From JAGWJU01 sp035533295 (lineage in GTDB: Bacteria; Elusimicrobiota; Elusimicrobia; UBA1565; UBA9628), in the NCBI GenBank assembly GCA_035533295.1, contig DATLUA010000002.1, positions 11,677 to 75,676 of the forward strand: DNA of 64,000 bases, written 5' to 3'. A program made the translations under genes and the position numbers. Under the pieces are notes generated by a model, which saw only the letters and a program-made list of their open reading frames with translations, made no database searches and was not told the DNA's origin. Shown here in pieces: positions 53,601-60,979 of this stretch; position 1 is the first letter of the stretch, and every line of letters begins with the position of its first letter.

Positions 53601-55931
53601 GGCCGTCAGAAATTTCTTGTCTTCGCGAGAGAGATCCACCGCCGGGTCTTCGGCGGCCTCAAGAAAAGGTTTTAGCGGCGGGCGCGCGGAGGCGGCGGCC
53701 GGAGCCGAAGAATCCTCGATGGAGCCGAGAAGGAGCCCCAGCGGCGACGCGGCAGCCAAGACCGCGTGCGCGCCCAGAAGATGCGGCAGCGCCAAGCCGC
53801 CCAGCGCCGCCACGGCGATGAGGCCCAGCACCGTTCCGGCCTTCTTGGCGGCTTGCTCGCCCTGGGAACCGCCAGTCCGGGCGTCCTGGCCTTTGCGCTT
53901 TTCCGTGCGCCAGCGCGACCAAATGTCGCGGCCATCCCAGCGCTGTTCCATCCAGCGGCGCAGTTCCGCCAGCCTGGCCCGGCCGTCCTGGCTTTCGAAA
54001 AGTTTTTGGCGGATGCTTTGGACGTCATCGTCAGGCAGCCCGCGCGAGTCCGCGTGCAGGGCCTCGGCGGCGCGGCCGATGAACGCATCCTGGAAGCGGT
54101 TCCATTTCTCATCGTTGGAAAGCGAATCGAAGCCCTCGGAGCCAATAACCTCATCCATCAAGTCGCCGTCCAGGACCTCGGCCATGATGTTCTCGAAGCG
54201 CTCGCTGTCGACCTCCGAGCGCAACTCGCCCTTTTCCGCCAAGTCCGACGCCCAGCGCGCCCAGCCGCCCAGGACGCCGCGCAGGGACTTGACCGCCTCC
54301 TCGTTCTGGACCTTCTCGTAGATGCAGTAGTACGCTTGGCTGCAGGCCAAGGCGATGCCGACCACCGGCAGGCCCAGCCAGAAATAACCGGCCAGGGAAG
54401 CGGCCGAAAACGCCGCGAAGCCGAGCCCCCAAGTCAGGCGCTGGACGCGGCGCGGAGAAAAGCCGTGGCGGGAAAGCCACGCCAGCGGATTCGCCGGACC
54501 TTCGTAGAGCCGCCGGAAAATGCCCTGATAAGCTCCGCTGGGCAGTTCCGGATTACGCGTCCACGCGAAACGGTAGGCGCGGGTCGGCCACCAACGGATG
54601 CCGATCTTGAATCCGTCCGCGTGCGGCAGCGGCGCCAAAAGATTGAAGGCAGCCAAGGCCAGGTTGACCACGGCCGCGGCCTCGAGCGCGGAGGCCGCCA
54701 AGCCTCCGGCGGCGATAACGCCAGTCGAGACCAACGCTAAGCGAACACCCCAGGCCAGCGCCGCCGTGGCGGCGTTCGCCGCGGGCCCGGCTAAGGCGAC
54801 CTTGGCCGCGTCCCGCTTGGGATCGGCCAGCTTGTTGTAATCGACCGGGATAGGCTTGGCCCAGCCCAGCAGCAGCGGAACGTGAAGGAAAGTGGAGCTT
54901 GCGACAAGGCTCAAGAAAGGCAGCAGGACGGTGCCCCAAGGATCGATGTGCTTGAAAGGGTTCAAGCTTCCCTGGCCGAAGCGGCGGGCCGTATCGTCTC
55001 CCAAGCGGCGAGCCATGTATAAATGGCCCGTCTCATGGAGAAGAATGCCGGACATCAGCGCCGCGCCGTAAAGGACGGCGCCGAGGCTCAGGGCCGCGCC
55101 GTGGGTCAGGAAGAGCGCCGCGGCGCCGCCGACCACGGCGGCCGCGCTCAAAAGCCGGCGCCAGCGGCCTGGGCCATTGATGGAAATTTTTCGCGCCAAA
55201 CTTCCAAAGGCCGCACGCCGCGGCGCCGGAATCTCCGTATCGCGCTGGACACCGGAAGCGCCCGCGGACTCAAGAAGCCCGGACGGAAGGCCTCGCGCCG
55301 CGTCGGCGCCGGTTTCAACGCCCGCCGGGGCCGCTTTGCCCCAAAGCCGGCGCGCTTGGGCCACCAAGCCCTGCGCCTGCCTCGCCTTCATGCCGGCCAA
55401 ACTCTTTTGGGCGGTGCCCAATTTTTCCAGACTCGGGGCGTTCAAGAAATCCCGGTAGGCGTTCGCCTGAGCGACGGCTCGCTCGAAACTGGAAGTGTCG
55501 TCAGTCTGTTTTGCTTGCAGCGCCAGCGCGGGCAGAGCCTCGGCCTGCGCGCGGGCACGCGCGGCGATCTTAGCCAGTTGCGCCACGGCGGCCGGGGCCT
55601 GCTCCCGGGAAGTCCCTGCGGCTTGAACGCCGCGCAGGATGTCCGCCTCTTCCGGGGTCAGCGACGGCGCGCGCTCAAGGCCGGAAAGCAGCTCGGGAAT
55701 ATTGACGCCGCCAATATTTTCAGAGAACGCGCCCTGGGGCAGAACGGCGTTGCCCAGCGAAGAAATAGGCGGAAGAGAAAGATTCGCGGGAGCCTCGGCT
55801 CCGGTCTCGGGGGCTTCAAAGCCCGCGGCCAGGACGCCGTAGCAGCCCAGGCCGGGAGACACCAAAACGAGCGAGGATGAAAGCCCCAGGGCCAGAATCT
55901 TGACCGCCAGGCGGCGCGACGCAATCTCCAT
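50640..55931 (-). CDS. Giant membrane protein: M50 site-2-protease-like domain fused to Clp-type double AAA+ unfoldase
   Basis: 1763 residues from ATG 55931. N-terminal hydrophobic signal (10-37), a helical region (90-200), then a multi-helix M50 peptidase: HETGH (299-303), NPFKHIDPWGT (324-334), GPAAN (382-386) and NLLAPLPHADG (430-440), which supplies the third zinc ligand, Asp439. After more helices and a linker with a hydrophobic pair (701-737) comes AAA-1: Walker A GKAGVGKT (822-829), Walker B VVLVIDE (904-910). A short coiled middle region (1035-1110) precedes AAA-2: GPTGTGKT (1191-1198), VVLFDEIEKA (1259-1268), sensor SSNVG (1303-1307), FRGRL and GARPLRNAI, as in ClpA/B/C. Pro/Ala-rich linkers and a C-terminal domain (1600-1763) follow. 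All zinc and ATP residues are intact. I know of no described protein with this order; an ATP-driven intramembrane or periplasm-side protease is inference. Confidence 0.9.
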   Translation of the reverse strand: MEIASRRLAVKILALGLSSSLVLVSPGLGCYGVLAAGFEAPETGAEAPANLSLPPISSLGNAVLPQGAFSENIGGVNIPELLSGLERAPSLTPEEADILRGVQAAGTSREQAPAAVAQLAKIAARARAQAEALPALALQAKQTDDTSSFERAVAQANAYRDFLNAPSLEKLGTAQKSLAGMKARQAQGLVAQARRLWGKAAPAGVETGADAARGLPSGLLESAGASGVQRDTEIPAPRRAAFGSLARKISINGPGRWRRLLSAAAVVGGAAALFLTHGAALSLGAVLYGAALMSGILLHETGHLYMARRLGDDTARRFGQGSLNPFKHIDPWGTVLLPFLSLVASSTFLHVPLLLGWAKPIPVDYNKLADPKRDAAKVALAGPAANAATAALAWGVRLALVSTGVIAAGGLAASALEAAAVVNLALAAFNLLAPLPHADGFKIGIRWWPTRAYRFAWTRNPELPSGAYQGIFRRLYEGPANPLAWLSRHGFSPRRVQRLTWGLGFAAFSAASLAGYFWLGLPVVGIALACSQAYYCIYEKVQNEEAVKSLRGVLGGWARWASDLAEKGELRSEVDSERFENIMAEVLDGDLMDEVIGSEGFDSLSNDEKWNRFQDAFIGRAAEALHADSRGLPDDDVQSIRQKLFESQDGRARLAELRRWMEQRWDGRDIWSRWRTEKRKGQDARTGGSQGEQAAKKAGTVLGLIAVAALGGLALPHLLGAHAVLAAASPLGLLLGSIEDSSAPAAASARPPLKPFLEAAEDPAVDLSREDKKFLTAMFGQRVLEEIVPDETPVIGRLEEMNKMVPVIASPSGDANGVVLVGKAGVGKTAVLRKMIQAVGISRQQEGEGGTFRLSTLDDRYFLSLDPNQILDRVAQDNSTAILSNLLRILAKFNALQRGRGAKVVLVIDEVHTFFQDTQYGTRIKNLLKKPLERGDVVIVGGTTREEYDKYIRPDEAIKRRLKAVEVPEYDETQSLRALQESRAYYERRYGVKIEPSALKAAAENSHVDSEIFLPGRAFHYLIEALRVADFQSRRDRLSLAIQDKMSELEYAFKRLEEEKAKLFQAESGAAAEEDADEVPSVIDLENAAARLVEDLVTLYRQRQAIPTDGIPNVDEQQVNEKIVEETGVATNQLTLGREDMHKYVEMEQSLNKIVVGQEEAVHVISDAVRRSKSGMHDSEDEPIGVFLLTGPTGTGKTYFAKKLADFLFGSENAMIRLDMSEYMQPHEVAKMTGAPPGYVGFEQGGTLTEAVRKHPYSVVLFDEIEKANPAAWLILLQVLADGRLTDGHGRTVSFKNTIVLMSSNVGMMSLDLGPYEKAYAVLKAQWDASEADASRRADVEAQLSEFGVRMAREIREKAVAATNEAMTGMFPPEFRGRLQYDPIVFNPMTMAMMEKIAPLELQKVRRKVGQRGNELEWTPEVVKLLVHEGYSVDKGARPLRNAIKNLVESPISREILESAAKGGAQPGPKLIRLSVQKGKINVAVEPLPVKPAVKNPPAEAMSREIFDRLVTLVEQAVEEDAEMGLTREILDRWILDEIKSHPAADEAAPAAPPAASEEKSETAAAALAVPTQPQADSLLAQNQAPNMSAQDPVILQGDQETAKEFRLGAARQIKEALEREHYPESVQDALLRSVPSEIESYEGWLKVFLRQAAGGRNSALQVRYRIDPQSAAVAIHANGSLSESEAAFLRAHFTGRVPASAQESLDRAEGGNILKQDSSSRLFFELYRVLSSIPGARLGYSTGASGTDYWIEIPNPAAHESR

Positions 55932-55966
55932 GTAACCGGTATCCTTGTCTAGTCCAAAATATAACG

Positions 55967-55988
55967 CGGACGCGCGACGGCGCGTCCG
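55967..55988 (-). promoter_or_regulatory. Perfect hairpin upstream of the M50-Clp gene
   Basis: A 9-bp perfect stem (CGGACGCGC / GCGCGTCCG) with a 4-nt loop lies 36 bp before the start codon. A TATATT box (minus strand, near 55963) follows it. It may be a 5'-UTR structure or an operator. The rest of 55932-56137 contains no gene. Confidence 0.4.
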
Positions 55989-56137
55989 AACCAACGTTAT
56001 TCTGATATATAGAAGCTTCCTTAAGTAGGGTCGATGGTTCCAGCCCAAGGCCGGCAATGGGCCTAAGGTTCGGTGGGACTTAAGACCTACGTGAAGATGG
56101 GTTTACGACGGCTGCGAAGGGTCCGCAGACGCGGTGA

Positions 56138-56500
56138 TTAGAGACGGCCGATTTTCCCTGTGACGACCGTGCAGGTCTTGGTGTAGAGGCCCAGCAGATA
56201 GGCCCGGACTTTGACGTCGGCCTTCACGTCGTAGAGAACGTCGCTGGCGTCGCCCTTGAGCGCCGAAGAGACCGCGCCCGCGTAGCCGCCGTCCCCCCAG
56301 CTCACGAGAAACAGCACGCTTCGATTGCAGGATTGGCCGGAGACGATGGTATCCGTCGGGCTGGCCTTGACGTCGCTGGGCGAGGCGGAGCGGTAGGAAT
56401 ACGGCTCCTCGATGCCCGTATAAAGGATGCCGCAACCGCCAAGGAAGGCGGCGGCCAAGGCCAGCGTCGCCGCCTTCCCCGCGATTGCTCGGACTGACAA
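56138..56500 (-). CDS. TRL-like lipoprotein
   Basis: 120 residues. Signal peptide with lipobox GGCG (Cys about 23), then the TRL-like family pattern: ILYTGIEEPYSY, SGQSCNRSVLFLVSWGDGGYAGAV, and a closing VKADVKVRAYLLGLYTKTCTVVTG. Two conserved mature cysteines may pair. The family is usually in small envelope-gene clusters and has no known activity. Confidence 0.85.
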   Translation of the reverse strand: MSVRAIAGKAATLALAAAFLGGCGILYTGIEEPYSYRSASPSDVKASPTDTIVSGQSCNRSVLFLVSWGDGGYAGAVSSALKGDASDVLYDVKADVKVRAYLLGLYTKTCTVVTGKIGRL

Positions 56501-56504
56501 GGAA

Positions 56505-56777
56505 TCAGCTCAGGTGCTTGCTGACCAGCTTGGTCATCTCGAACATATTAACGGTCGACCGGCCGCCGAAAACGGCCTTCAGGTTCTCGTCCGCGTTGAT
56601 GTTGCGCTTGTTCTTGGCGTCTTGAAGCTTGTGCTTTTTGATGTACTCCCAGAGCTTCTTGACCACCTGGGTCCTCGGCAGCGGCTTGGTGCCGACGATT
56701 TTGGCCAAAGTGGGGCTAATCGTGAGTTCTTTCATGAATGCGGCGTTGGCGGCTCTAGGCATTTTGCTCTTCTCCAT
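56505..56777 (-). CDS. SWIB/MDM2-domain protein
   Basis: 90 residues consisting almost entirely of a SWIB domain: LTISPTLAKIVGTKPLPR, TQVVKKLWEYIKKHKLQD, KRNINADENLKAVFGGR and VNMFEMTKLVSKHL. In eukaryotes the fold is in SWI/SNF subunits and MDM2. In bacteria, notably Chlamydiae and a few other phyla, stand-alone versions are thought to be nucleoid- or topoisomerase-linked. It lies 4 bp upstream of the TRL gene. Confidence 0.93.
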   Translation of the reverse strand: MEKSKMPRAANAAFMKELTISPTLAKIVGTKPLPRTQVVKKLWEYIKKHKLQDAKNKRNINADENLKAVFGGRSTVNMFEMTKLVSKHLS

Positions 56778-56806
56778 TGATGACGAAAGTCCGTGCCGGG
56801 CCTCGC

Positions 56807-57334
56807 TTAAAGGCGGCCCAAGCCGGTTGAACGGCTCCCATTGTGTATGTTTTTACCGGTCGAGGTCAAGAGACAGGCGCGGCGCTTGGCGTAGCGGATG
56901 GCTTCAAGTCCGGTGCGGCGCACCTCGGTTCGCACATGGGACTTTTTCAAATCCGCCGGACCGTGCCAGCGCATGCCCTCGTGCTCTCGAACGGAAAAAA
57001 CGGGCTTGCCGTCCAGGGCGCGGCAAAAATAGACCAAATCGACGTGGTCCGCGTGGCCGGGAATGTGCTCCAGTTGGACATGGTTGGGAATATGCAGGTA
57101 GCGGACCTCGGGTTCGGGAGGATTGGGAGCCACCCGAGGCGAAAGAATTTCCACCTCCAGGCCGGTCTCTTCTAGGATTTCGCGCCGCAGCGCCTCATCG
57201 GGCGTCTCATTCTCCTCGATGTGGCCTCCGGGCGGCAGCCACATGCGCAGCTTTTTATGGAACAGCAGCAAGGTCTTGCCGCCGCGGACCACGTAGCCCG
57301 TGGCCACGAAATGCTTGGGTTTCGCGTTCTTCAT
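56807..57334 (-). CDS. Nudix hydrolase
   Basis: 175 residues. Nudix box complete: GGHIEENETPDEALRREILEETGL broken as G-x5-E, REILEETGL, with GHIEENE at its start. N-terminal FVATGYVVRGGKTLLLFHKK and WLPPGGH are typical of MutT-like enzymes; YLHIPNHVQLEHI may set the substrate. The C-terminus is basic. The ATG overlaps the hydrolase stop by 4 bp. Confidence 0.9.
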   Translation of the reverse strand: MKNAKPKHFVATGYVVRGGKTLLLFHKKLRMWLPPGGHIEENETPDEALRREILEETGLEVEILSPRVAPNPPEPEVRYLHIPNHVQLEHIPGHADHVDLVYFCRALDGKPVFSVREHEGMRWHGPADLKKSHVRTEVRRTGLEAIRYAKRRACLLTSTGKNIHNGSRSTGLGRL

Positions 57335-58173
57335 GAAGTCATGGCCTTTTTTTCAAGCCCGAGGGCAAAATCAGAAGCGGCCGCCGCGAACTCCCGCGGC
57401 GTGTCCAGGGGAACATGGTGGAAGGATTCGGGAATCTCCAACCCTCGGGCGCCCGGCACGGCCTTGACCGCCCCCTCGAAGTCCTGCCTTTCCATGACCG
57501 TGCTGAATTCCCCGCGGATAATGAAGCAGGGCATGCCCAACTGCGGGAAAATCGGCCACGCGCTCTCATAGAGGAACGTGAAAATCCGCCAATCCGTCTT
57601 CCAGGTAAAGCCTCTCTCCGTCTGGCGCACGCACGACTCGGCCAAGGCGCGGAACCGCGCGGCATCCATGCGGTTTCCCGGCGGCTGGAGATGGAAGCGC
57701 CCGATGATTTCCTCGCGTTCCTTATAAAAGGGCTGGCGCGGCTTGAACCTGGCCAAAAAACTTTTTTTCTTGGGGTTGGGCTGCCGGTATTCCGGCATGA
57801 AGTCGGCGGCGATGAGGCCCAGGAGCCTTTGCGGGCGCTTAATCGCGTAATCCAACGACATCCGCGCCCCGAAAGAATGCCCGCAAAGAAAAAACTTGTC
57901 CCATCCCAGCGCCACGCGGGCTTGCTCGATATCCTCGACAAATCCCTCGCCGGAGTAATTGCCGTCCGCGTGCCAAGCGCTGTCCCCGTGGCCGCCCAAA
58001 TCCAGCGCCGCCGGCGCGAAGTCTCGGGAGAGCAGCGGCGCGACGTAATCCCACCAGTGGGAGTTGCCGGCCATGCCGTGCACCATCAGAAGCGGCCGCT
58101 TTCCCTCGGAGGGCCAAACCCGGAGATGAAGCGCGCCGTCGGCCGTCCGAAGCGACCGCGCCTCTTTCATCAA
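57331..58173 (-). CDS. Alpha/beta hydrolase
   Basis: 280 residues. LLMVHGMAGNSHWWD (oxyanion loop), LDLGGHGDSAW, nucleophile elbow FFLCGHSFGARMSLDYA (Ser) and PESFHHVPLDTP (His) define the fold. The cap region is helical. Substrate unknown; it lies between a lysophospholipid acyltransferase and a Nudix gene, both joined by ATGA overlaps. Confidence 0.88.
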   Translation of the reverse strand: MMKEARSLRTADGALHLRVWPSEGKRPLLMVHGMAGNSHWWDYVAPLLSRDFAPAALDLGGHGDSAWHADGNYSGEGFVEDIEQARVALGWDKFFLCGHSFGARMSLDYAIKRPQRLLGLIAADFMPEYRQPNPKKKSFLARFKPRQPFYKEREEIIGRFHLQPPGNRMDAARFRALAESCVRQTERGFTWKTDWRIFTFLYESAWPIFPQLGMPCFIIRGEFSTVMERQDFEGAVKAVPGARGLEIPESFHHVPLDTPREFAAAASDFALGLEKKAMTS

Positions 58174-59096
58174 GACGTCCTAGGCGCGGCGGCCGCCGCG
58201 GCATCCGGCCACACGGCGTTCTTGAATCTCCGGTGCACCCAAAGCCATTGGCTGGGCTCGCGGCGAATCCAGTTCTCGGCCATGGAAACCAAAAATTGGG
58301 TCGCTTGGTCCGGGTCGCGCGCGGCTTCGCCCAATTCCAACTCGGGCCCAAGCACGACATGAACGATGCCGTCGGGCGTGCGGCGCTGGAACGATGGAAT
58401 GATGGCCGCGCCCGTGCGCTGGGCCAAGCTTCCCACCGCGGCCAACGTATGAACCTTGGCCCCAAAAAACACCGCCCACGTTCCCATCGGCGGAGGCGCG
58501 TACTGATCCATGATGAAGGCCACGCTCTCGTTGGCGCGCAGCGCGCGCAGGATGCCGGGCAGCGTGCGCGGTTGATAAAGGGCGCGAACTCCGGCGGAGA
58601 GCCGCGTTTTTTCCATCTTGCGGTGCAGCCATTCAGGCCTCAAATGCCGCGTGATAATGGTCACGGGCACCCCGCTCATGGCCGCGGCGCTGGCCGCGAA
58701 CTCCCAGTTGGCCAGATGCGCGGAGACAAAAAGGACGCCCTTGCCCTTCCGCGCGGCCCGCTTCCAGTGCTCCAAGCCTTCGAACCGGGCGACGCGCGCG
58801 GCGTAGCGGCGATAATGCCCGGGAATGGGCGAGAACATATGCAGCATCTCGAGGGCCAGGATGCCGTAATGCTCGAAATTTTCCCGCAGAAGTTTTTTTT
58901 GCCGCTCCGGCGCCAGCTCCGGAAGGCAGCGCCGGATATTGTCCTCCGCAACGCGGCGTCGGGCAAGCATCACATGGGTCGCCAAGCGGCCCAGCGCGCG
59001 GCCCAGGGGCAATTCCAGGCTCCGGGGCAAAAGGCTGACGGCCGAGCCGAAGGCGAAGAGTATTCCGCGCAGGAAAGCGGAGAGAAGAGGGTTCAA
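58170..59096 (-). CDS. Lysophospholipid/lipid A acyltransferase, LpxL/HtrB-like
   Basis: 308 residues. An N-terminal membrane helix, then NIRRCLPELAPERQ, the catalytic HLANWEF (H-x4-E, as in LpxL), VPVTIITRHLRPEW, AFIMDQYAPPPMGTWAVFFGA and ENWIRREPSQWLWVHRRFK. It would add a secondary acyl chain to lipid A or a related lipid on the inner membrane. No other lpx genes are near. Confidence 0.9.
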   Translation of the reverse strand: MNPLLSAFLRGILFAFGSAVSLLPRSLELPLGRALGRLATHVMLARRRVAEDNIRRCLPELAPERQKKLLRENFEHYGILALEMLHMFSPIPGHYRRYAARVARFEGLEHWKRAARKGKGVLFVSAHLANWEFAASAAAMSGVPVTIITRHLRPEWLHRKMEKTRLSAGVRALYQPRTLPGILRALRANESVAFIMDQYAPPPMGTWAVFFGAKVHTLAAVGSLAQRTGAAIIPSFQRRTPDGIVHVVLGPELELGEAARDPDQATQFLVSMAENWIRREPSQWLWVHRRFKNAVWPDAAAAAAPRTS

Positions 59097-59109
59097 TCCG
59101 CGAAGACCG

Positions 59110-59613
59110 CTAAGGTTTCAAAACGACGATTTGACCGACGGGGCCGTTGGAAACGCCCGAATAGGCGGCGTAAATCGGGAAGAGGCTTTCCTTGGACGGC
59201 GCGACGAAATCCACCGTGATTTGGCCGACGGCGACGGGAAGCCAAACGTGGATGCCGTGGGTCGGCTTGCCGTCGGCTAGAGCGTCGAGACCGTCCACGT
59301 CGAAACTGGCCCCATCATCCTGACCAGCGAGGACCGGGTTGGAAAGATTCAGGCGGACATGCCGGCCCTCGTACACCGCGATGCGCAGGCCGGAAAACGG
59401 CGGGTTCGGATCGGGAAGCAGATGCCAGCGGTCATTGCGCCACACCAGATTGAAAGTCACGTCTTGCGGGGCGGCGGCCAAACGGGACGCCGCGGGCTTA
59501 AGGGCTTGGCTCAACTGCGCGAAAGTTTGGGAAAGCGTCGGGACGGGGCCGGCCTGCGCCACGGCCGCCGCGGACGCGATGACGATGGAAACGACGAACG
59601 CTTTTTTCATCAA
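59110..59613 (-). CDS. Secreted beta-rich protein, unrecognised
   Basis: 167 residues. Signal peptide about 1-21 (FVVSIVIASAAAVAQAG), then alternating strands: VTFNLVWRNDRWHLLPD, LRIAVYEGRHVRLNLSN, GIHVWLPVAVGQITVDF and GPVGQIVVLKP. The shape recalls cupredoxin-like or small Ig-like folds, but no copper ligands are obvious. It starts 14 bp upstream of the acyltransferase gene and may share its promoter. Confidence 0.65.
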   Translation of the reverse strand: MMKKAFVVSIVIASAAAVAQAGPVPTLSQTFAQLSQALKPAASRLAAAPQDVTFNLVWRNDRWHLLPDPNPPFSGLRIAVYEGRHVRLNLSNPVLAGQDDGASFDVDGLDALADGKPTHGIHVWLPVAVGQITVDFVAPSKESLFPIYAAYSGVSNGPVGQIVVLKP

Positions 59614-59702
59614 TACCCCCCAACGGAACTGCCTTTAATAGTAAAAAACTGCGGGACCTCCTGTCAAACCGCAGGCCCGACTCGGAACGCCGCAGCTTGC
59701 GC

Positions 59703-59731
59703 TTGACGCGAAGGGGCGAAGTTGATATCAT
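59703..59731 (+). promoter_or_regulatory. Promoter of the infC-rpmI-rplT genes
   Basis: TTGACG (59703-59708), a 17-nt spacer and TATCAT (59726-59731), with the start of transcription near 59738. It lies downstream of an in-frame ATG (59697), which therefore cannot start infC. Confidence 0.65.
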
Positions 59732-59792
59732 CAGCCTCGGCCATCCGGAGACATCGTCGGCGGGCCGTATTTTAAAACGGAAGAGGAAAGCC

Positions 59793-60335
59793 ATCAACAA
59801 CCACAACAACAGGTTCGGCGGCAGGCCCACCGAAACCGTCCGAATCAACAACAGAATTTCAGCGGCCATGGTCCGGCTCATCGATTCGGACGGCACCCAA
59901 ATCGGAATTCGGCCCATCAGCGAAGCTTTGGCGCTGGCTCGAACCCGCGGGATGGACTTGATCGAAATCGCGCCGCAGGCCAACCCGCCCGTCTGCAAGG
60001 TTTTAGACTATTCCAAATACCGCTATGAGCAGGATAAAAAAGAGCGCGAGTCCCACAAGAACCAGAAGTCGGGATTCCTCAAGGAAGTGCGCATCAAGCC
60101 CCACATCGGGCAGCACGACCTTGACGTCAAAATCAGACAGATGACGGAATTTTTGACGGATCGGGACAAGGTCCGCATCACCGTGGTTTTTCGCGGGCGC
60201 GAGATGGCCCATCAGGACTTGGGCATGAAGCTGCTCAAGTCCATCCAGGAGCGCTTGGCCGAACTCGCGTCGGTGGAGCAGGCGCCGCTGACCGACCGCA
60301 ACCGCTTGTCCATGACTTTAATGCCCAAACGCTAG
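59793..60335 (+). CDS. infC: Translation initiation factor IF-3
   Basis: 180 residues. IF-3 N-domain (RINNRISAAMVRLIDSDG, GIRPISEALALA, DLIEIAPQANPPVCKVLDY), lysine-rich linker (DKKERESHKNQK) and C-domain (EVRIKPHIGQHDLDVKI, KVRITVVFRGREMAH). The start is taken as ATC at 59793: AGAGGAAAG sits just before it, the only upstream ATG lies upstream of the promoter, and infC in many bacteria uses AUU/AUC/AUA, which lets IF-3 repress its own translation. First gene of infC-rpmI-rplT. Confidence 0.93.
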   Translation: MNNHNNRFGGRPTETVRINNRISAAMVRLIDSDGTQIGIRPISEALALARTRGMDLIEIAPQANPPVCKVLDYSKYRYEQDKKERESHKNQKSGFLKEVRIKPHIGQHDLDVKIRQMTEFLTDRDKVRITVVFRGREMAHQDLGMKLLKSIQERLAELASVEQAPLTDRNRLSMTLMPKR

Positions 60336-60352
60336 GATTCGGGGAGAATTAC

Positions 60353-60550
60353 ATGCCGAAAATAAAATCGCACAGCGGCGCCAAAAAGCGCTTTTCCAAG
60401 TCGGCCTCCGGCAAATGGCGGCACTATAGGCCCGGCCGGCGCCACCTCATCGCCCCCATGAAGAACGATCGGAGGCGCGCTCTCAATCAAAAAAACGAGT
60501 TGACCAGGACCGAGGGACGGACGATGTCCCGGTTCCTGCCCTACGCATAA
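60353..60550 (+). CDS. rpmI: 50S ribosomal protein L35
   Basis: 65 residues, full length and highly basic: MPKIKSHSGAKKRFSKSASG, RHLIAPMKNDRRRALNQ. A GGGGAG ribosome site precedes it. It follows infC by 17 bp and precedes rplT by 3 bp, the standard order. Confidence 0.97.
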   Translation: MPKIKSHSGAKKRFSKSASGKWRHYRPGRRHLIAPMKNDRRRALNQKNELTRTEGRTMSRFLPYA

Positions 60551-60553
60551 GCC

Positions 60554-60904
60554 ATGAGAATAAAATCCGGAGTCACCACCCGCCGCCACAAGAAGAAGAA
60601 GTTCAAGCTCGCCAAGGGCTTTTATTCGGACAAGAGCCGCAAATGGCGCCAGGTCAAGCAGGCCGTCGAGCGCTCGCTGGCGGTCGCCTACGTGGGACGC
60701 AAGGACCGCAAGGGCGATTTCCGCTCTCTGTGGATCACCCGCATCAACGCCGCCTGCCGCGAGCACGGCGTCACCTACGGGCGCTTCATCTCTGGCTTGA
60801 AGAAAGCCGGCGTGACCTTGAACCGCAAGATGCTTTCCGAGATGGCCATCAGGGACGGCGCCTCGTTCAAGAAGCTGGTGTCCTTGGCGTCCGGCGGCGC
60901 GTAA
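60554..60904 (+). CDS. rplT: 50S ribosomal protein L20
   Basis: 116 residues, family-typical length: TRRHKKKKFKLAKGFYSDKS, YVGRKDRKGDFRSLWITRIN, GVTYGRFISGLKKAGVTLNR and KMLSEMAIRDGASFKKLV. It binds 23S rRNA early in 50S assembly and, in other bacteria, represses its own operon. Confidence 0.97.
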   Translation: MRIKSGVTTRRHKKKKFKLAKGFYSDKSRKWRQVKQAVERSLAVAYVGRKDRKGDFRSLWITRINAACREHGVTYGRFISGLKKAGVTLNRKMLSEMAIRDGASFKKLVSLASGGA

Positions 60905-60914
60905 AGCCCGCGCC

Positions 60915-60979
60915 CGTCGTTCCGGCGCAAGCCGGAATCCATATGACTGGGCCCCGGCTTACGGATTGCCGGGGCGACG
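60915..60979. repeat. REP-like nested hairpins between rplT and pheS
   Basis: Two perfect hairpins, TTCCGGC-GCAA-GCCGGAA (60920-60937) and CCCCGGC/GCCGGGG (60952-60974), are enclosed by CGTCG/CGACG (60915-60919 and 60975-60979). The first matches the common intergenic repeat type GTCATTCCGGC...GCCGGAATCC. It could terminate or attenuate transcription between the ribosomal genes and pheST, or stabilise mRNA 3' ends. Confidence 0.6.
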
